This document shows, in pieces, positions 61,990 through 64,000 of a DNA stretch of 64,000 nt (the first letter of the stretch is position 1; the number at the start of each line of letters is the position of its first letter). Source of the DNA: Burkholderiales bacterium (GTDB taxonomy: Bacteria > Pseudomonadota > Gammaproteobacteria > Burkholderiales > Burkholderiaceae_C); assembly GCA_016213205.1 (NCBI GenBank), contig JACRAZ010000037.1, positions 1-64,000 of the forward strand, given 5' to 3'. Under the pieces are notes generated by a model, which saw nothing but the letters and a program-made list of their open reading frames with translations, made no database searches and was not told the DNA's origin. Position numbers and translations under genes: made by a program.

Positions 61990-61998
61990 CACGCCCAC

Positions 61999-62052
61999 AG
62001 CGCCGATTTGTTCCTGATTGCGGGCGCTTTATCAAATGCCGCTAAAGTGGGA
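61999..62052 (+). ncRNA. SAM-II (SAM-alpha) riboswitch aptamer
   Basis: The leader of metX matches the SAM-II consensus in order and spacing. P1 forms between GCGC at 62000-62003 and GCGC at 62024-62027. Conserved GATTT (62005-62009), TTGC (62018-62021) and GCTAAA (62041-62046) are followed by GTGGGA. The pseudoknot can form between TTCC (62011-62014) and GGGA (62049-62052). SAM-II riboswitches sense S-adenosylmethionine and repress methionine-synthesis genes such as metX, which is exactly the downstream gene. They are best known from Alphaproteobacteria. Confidence 0.85.
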
Positions 62053-62059
62053 CGCCCGC

Positions 62060-62095
62060 ACCCGGTGTCCGCTTCCCAGTGGCATCGGGTTTTTC
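62060..62095 (+). terminator. Intrinsic terminator downstream of the SAM-II aptamer
   Basis: ACCCGGTG (62060-62067) pairs with CATCGGGT (62083-62090), including one G-U pair, and is followed by TTTTCT (62091-62096). It lies between the aptamer and the metX ATG at 62111. An 8-bp helix, TGCGGGCG (62019-62026) with CGCCCGCA (62053-62060), would compete with aptamer helix P1 and touch the terminator base, so it may be the switching helix. The exact mechanism is inferred. Confidence 0.72.
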
Positions 62096-62110
62096 TTTGG
62101 GCGGATTCAG

Positions 62111-63280
62111 ATGCCATCGCTGGGCCACGTCACACCGCAGACCATGCACTTCGCCGAGCCGCTGCCGCTGCAGAGCGGCGCCTCGCTGGCCGGCTACGAC
62201 CTGGTCTACGAAACCTACGGCACGCTCGACGCCAAGCGCAGCAATGCGGTGCTGGTGTGCCATGCGCTGAACGCGAGCCACCATGTCGCCGGCACCTATG
62301 CCGGGCAGGACAAGAGCGAGGGCTGGTGGGACAACCTGGTCGGTCCCGGCAAGCCGCTGGACACGAACCGCTTCTTCGTCATCGGCATCAACAACCTCGG
62401 CTCGTGTTTCGGCTCCACCGGGCCGATGCACCCCCACCCCGATCCCGCCAAGGGGGGCCAGCCCTGGGGCGCCGATTTCCCGGTGGTGACGGTGGAGGAC
62501 TGGGTCGACGCCCAGGCCCGGCTGCTCGACCGTTTGGGCATCGAGCGCCTGGCCGCGGTGATCGGCGGCAGCCTGGGCGCCATGCAGGCCCTGAGCTGGA
62601 CATTGCGCCACCCCGAGCGCGTGGACCACTGCATCGCGGTGGCCACCGCGCCCAACCTGTCGGCGCAGAACATCGCGTTCAACGAGGTGGCGCGCCGCGC
62701 CATCATCACCGACCCCGATTTCCACGGCGGCCACTACTACGCCCACGGCGTGGTGCCCAAGCGCGGCCTGCGCGTGGCGCGCATGATCGGCCACATCACC
62801 TACCTGTCCGACGACTCGATGGAAGAGAAGTTCGGACGCGAGATGCGCGCCGCCGAGTTCGGCTACACGACGCAGGACATCGAGTTCCAGATCGAGAGCT
62901 ACCTGCGCTACCAGGGCGACAAGTTCAGCGAGTACTTCGATGCCAACACCTACCTGCTGATCACGCGCGCACTGGACTACTTCGACCCCGCACGCGCGTT
63001 CGGCGGCGACCTGTCGCGCGCCTTCGCGGTGGCGCGCGACAAGCGCTTCCTGCTGGTGAGCTTCACCACCGACTGGCGCTTCTCGCCCGAGCGCTCGCGC
63101 GAGATCGTGAAGGCGCTGGTCGACAACCGCATCGAGGTGAGCTACGCGGAAATCGCCGCGCCGCACGGCCACGACGCCTTCCTGCTGGAAGACCCGCGCT
63201 ACCACGGCGTGCTGCGGGCGTACTTCGACCGCATCGCGGCCGAACGCGTGACCGGCGTGCCTGGCGAGGGGGCGGCATGA
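62111..63280 (+). CDS. metX: Homoserine O-acetyltransferase (or succinyltransferase)
   Basis: 389-residue alpha/beta-hydrolase-fold acyltransferase, the first committed step of methionine synthesis. The nucleophile is S154 in [11 protein letters not shown], the acid D321 in TTDWRFSPE and the histidine H354 in [35 protein letters not shown] is the family's opening strand. The start is ATG 62111; an upstream in-frame extension runs through the riboswitch and terminator and is rejected. It is co-translated with metW (ATGA overlap at 63277). MetX from some proteobacteria prefers succinyl-CoA; the acyl donor cannot be told from sequence here. Confidence 0.94.
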   Translation: MPSLGHVTPQTMHFAEPLPLQSGASLAGYDLVYETYGTLDAKRSNAVLVCHALNASHHVAGTYAGQDKSEGWWDNLVGPGKPLDTNRFFVIGINNLGSCFGSTGPMHPHPDPAKGGQPWGADFPVVTVEDWVDAQARLLDRLGIERLAAVIGGSLGAMQALSWTLRHPERVDHCIAVATAPNLSAQNIAFNEVARRAIITDPDFHGGHYYAHGVVPKRGLRVARMIGHITYLSDDSMEEKFGREMRAAEFGYTTQDIEFQIESYLRYQGDKFSEYFDANTYLLITRALDYFDPARAFGGDLSRAFAVARDKRFLLVSFTTDWRFSPERSREIVKALVDNRIEVSYAEIAAPHGHDAFLLEDPRYHGVLRAYFDRIAAERVTGVPGEGAA

Positions 63281-63858
63281 GTGATCAGAAAGTGCTGGAG
63301 CTCATCGCGGCGCTGGTGCCGGCCGGCTCGCGCGTGCTCGACCTGGGCTGCGGCGACGGCCGGCTGCTCGCGCACCTGACGCGCCACCGCGGCTGCTCGG
63401 GCTACGGCATCGAGCTGGCCGACGAGAACGTGCTGGCCTGCGCGCAGCGCGGCGTCAACGTGATCCAGCTGAACCTGGAAGAGGGCCTGGCCCTGTTTGC
63501 CGACGCCAGCTTCGATGTCGTGCTGCAGCTCGACACCCTGCAACACCTGCGCAACACCGAGAACATGCTGCGCGAAACCGTGCGCGTGGGCCGCATCGGC
63601 ATCGTGAGCTTCCCGAACTTCGCGCACTGGCCCAACCGCCTGTCGGTGCTGCGTGGGCGCATGCCGGTGACCAAGGTGCTGCCCTACCAGTGGTACGACA
63701 CGCCCAACATCCGCGTCGGCACGCATGCCGATTTCGAGATGCTGGCGCGCAAGAACGGCCTGCGCGTGCTCGACAGCTTCGGCCTGCACGCGGGCCACGC
63801 GGTGCGCCGCTGGCCGAACCTGCGGGCCAGCACCGCCGTGTTCAAGATCGCGCGCTGA
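63277..63858 (+). CDS. metW: Methionine biosynthesis protein MetW
   Basis: 193-residue SAM-methyltransferase-fold protein. Motif I is [15 protein letters not shown], followed by [30 protein letters not shown] and [15 protein letters not shown]. The typical end is [31 protein letters not shown]. MetW accompanies MetX in many betaproteobacteria and is needed for full MetX activity. The gene overlaps metX by ATGA and shares its riboswitch-controlled transcript. Confidence 0.94.
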   Translation: MSDQKVLELIAALVPAGSRVLDLGCGDGRLLAHLTRHRGCSGYGIELADENVLACAQRGVNVIQLNLEEGLALFADASFDVVLQLDTLQHLRNTENMLRETVRVGRIGIVSFPNFAHWPNRLSVLRGRMPVTKVLPYQWYDTPNIRVGTHADFEMLARKNGLRVLDSFGLHAGHAVRRWPNLRASTAVFKIAR

Positions 63859-63900
63859 GCCGCACGGGCGGGCCGCCCGCCGGTTGGCCCCACGCCCGCG

Positions 63901-64000
63901 TCACTCGCCGCTGCGCCAGACGAACCGCCCGTCGGGCCGGATGTAGCCGGACACGCGGCCCTGGCCCACGTAGGCCAGGCCGTTGCCGAAGGGCCGCGCG
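63901..64000 (-). CDS. Truncated hypothetical protein, C-terminal 32 or so residues
   Basis: A minus-strand frame enters from the right edge and ends at the stop TCA (63901-63903). The visible end reads FGNGLAYVGQGRVSGYIRPDGRFVWRSGE, a glycine-rich, beta-type sequence. The rest is outside the window, so no family can be given. It is convergent with metW. Confidence 0.5.
   Translation of the reverse strand, partial: ARPFGNGLAYVGQGRVSGYIRPDGRFVWRSGE

Noticed and set aside
62018..62110. N-terminal extension of MetX to an upstream ATG at 62018
   Set aside because: It runs through the riboswitch and terminator and has no similarity to the family N-terminus; ATG 62111 fits better.

Overview
The window is high-GC, gene-dense DNA that looks like a chromosome of a betaproteobacterium of the order Burkholderiales, probably near the Rubrivivax/Leptothrix/Ideonella group. 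The reasons are the gene families, two PEP-CTERM proteins, a metX-metW pair, an acidic-tailed Ssb and palindromic GC-rich dispersed repeats. This taxonomic call is an inference. I saw no rRNA, tRNA, CRISPR array or transposase.

Layout. 0.2-7.6 kb (+): an operon with an oligopeptide-type ABC permease, two acyl-CoA synthetases, a biotin-dependent carboxyltransferase, a 70-residue biotin carrier and an MFS transporter; every junction up to the carboxyltransferase is an ATGA overlap. 7.6-9.6 kb: an islet of lower GC with one gene of unknown function, bracketed by two inverted copies of a palindromic repeat. 9.7-19.2 kb: a DUF1801 protein, a PEP-CTERM protein, a DUF1513 protein behind a Fur-like palindrome, a calpain-type protease, an isoquinoline-oxidoreductase-like molybdenum hydroxylase pair and a chemoreceptor with a CxxCH haem motif. 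19.4-23.1 kb (-): a three-gene ketosynthase / chain-length factor / flavin oxidoreductase operon resembling part of an aryl-polyene pathway. 23.2-29.0 kb: a solute-binding protein overlapping a flavin reductase, a TetR regulator, an amidohydrolase and a porin.

32.7-48.3 kb is dominated by nucleic-acid scavenging. Two secreted 5'-nucleotidases could release nucleosides. A BMP-type ABC importer (binding protein, double ATPase, two permeases) would take them up. Cdd, purine nucleoside phosphorylase, adenosine deaminase, DeoA and DeoC would break them down. The first six genes form one minus-strand operon. A methyltransferase and a CPA2 antiporter lie among them; the antiporter is preceded by two tandem 21-codon reading frames whose stop codons overlap the next start.

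48.6-58.9 kb: an Oar-like TonB receptor with a clear terminator, ssb, a pseudo-receiver LuxR-type regulator, an FMN-binding glutamate-synthase-like protein and a TetR-controlled HlyD/ABC-2 exporter. 59-61.8 kb: two paralogous DNRLRE plus collagen-like secreted proteins and a second PEP-CTERM protein. 62-63.9 kb: metX-metW behind a leader that matches a SAM-II riboswitch followed by an intrinsic terminator. A truncated minus-strand gene closes the window.

The observations I consider most worth pursuing are the SAM-II/terminator leader of metX, the translationally coupled tandem mini-ORFs before the antiporter, and the palindromic repeat pair whose stems covary.
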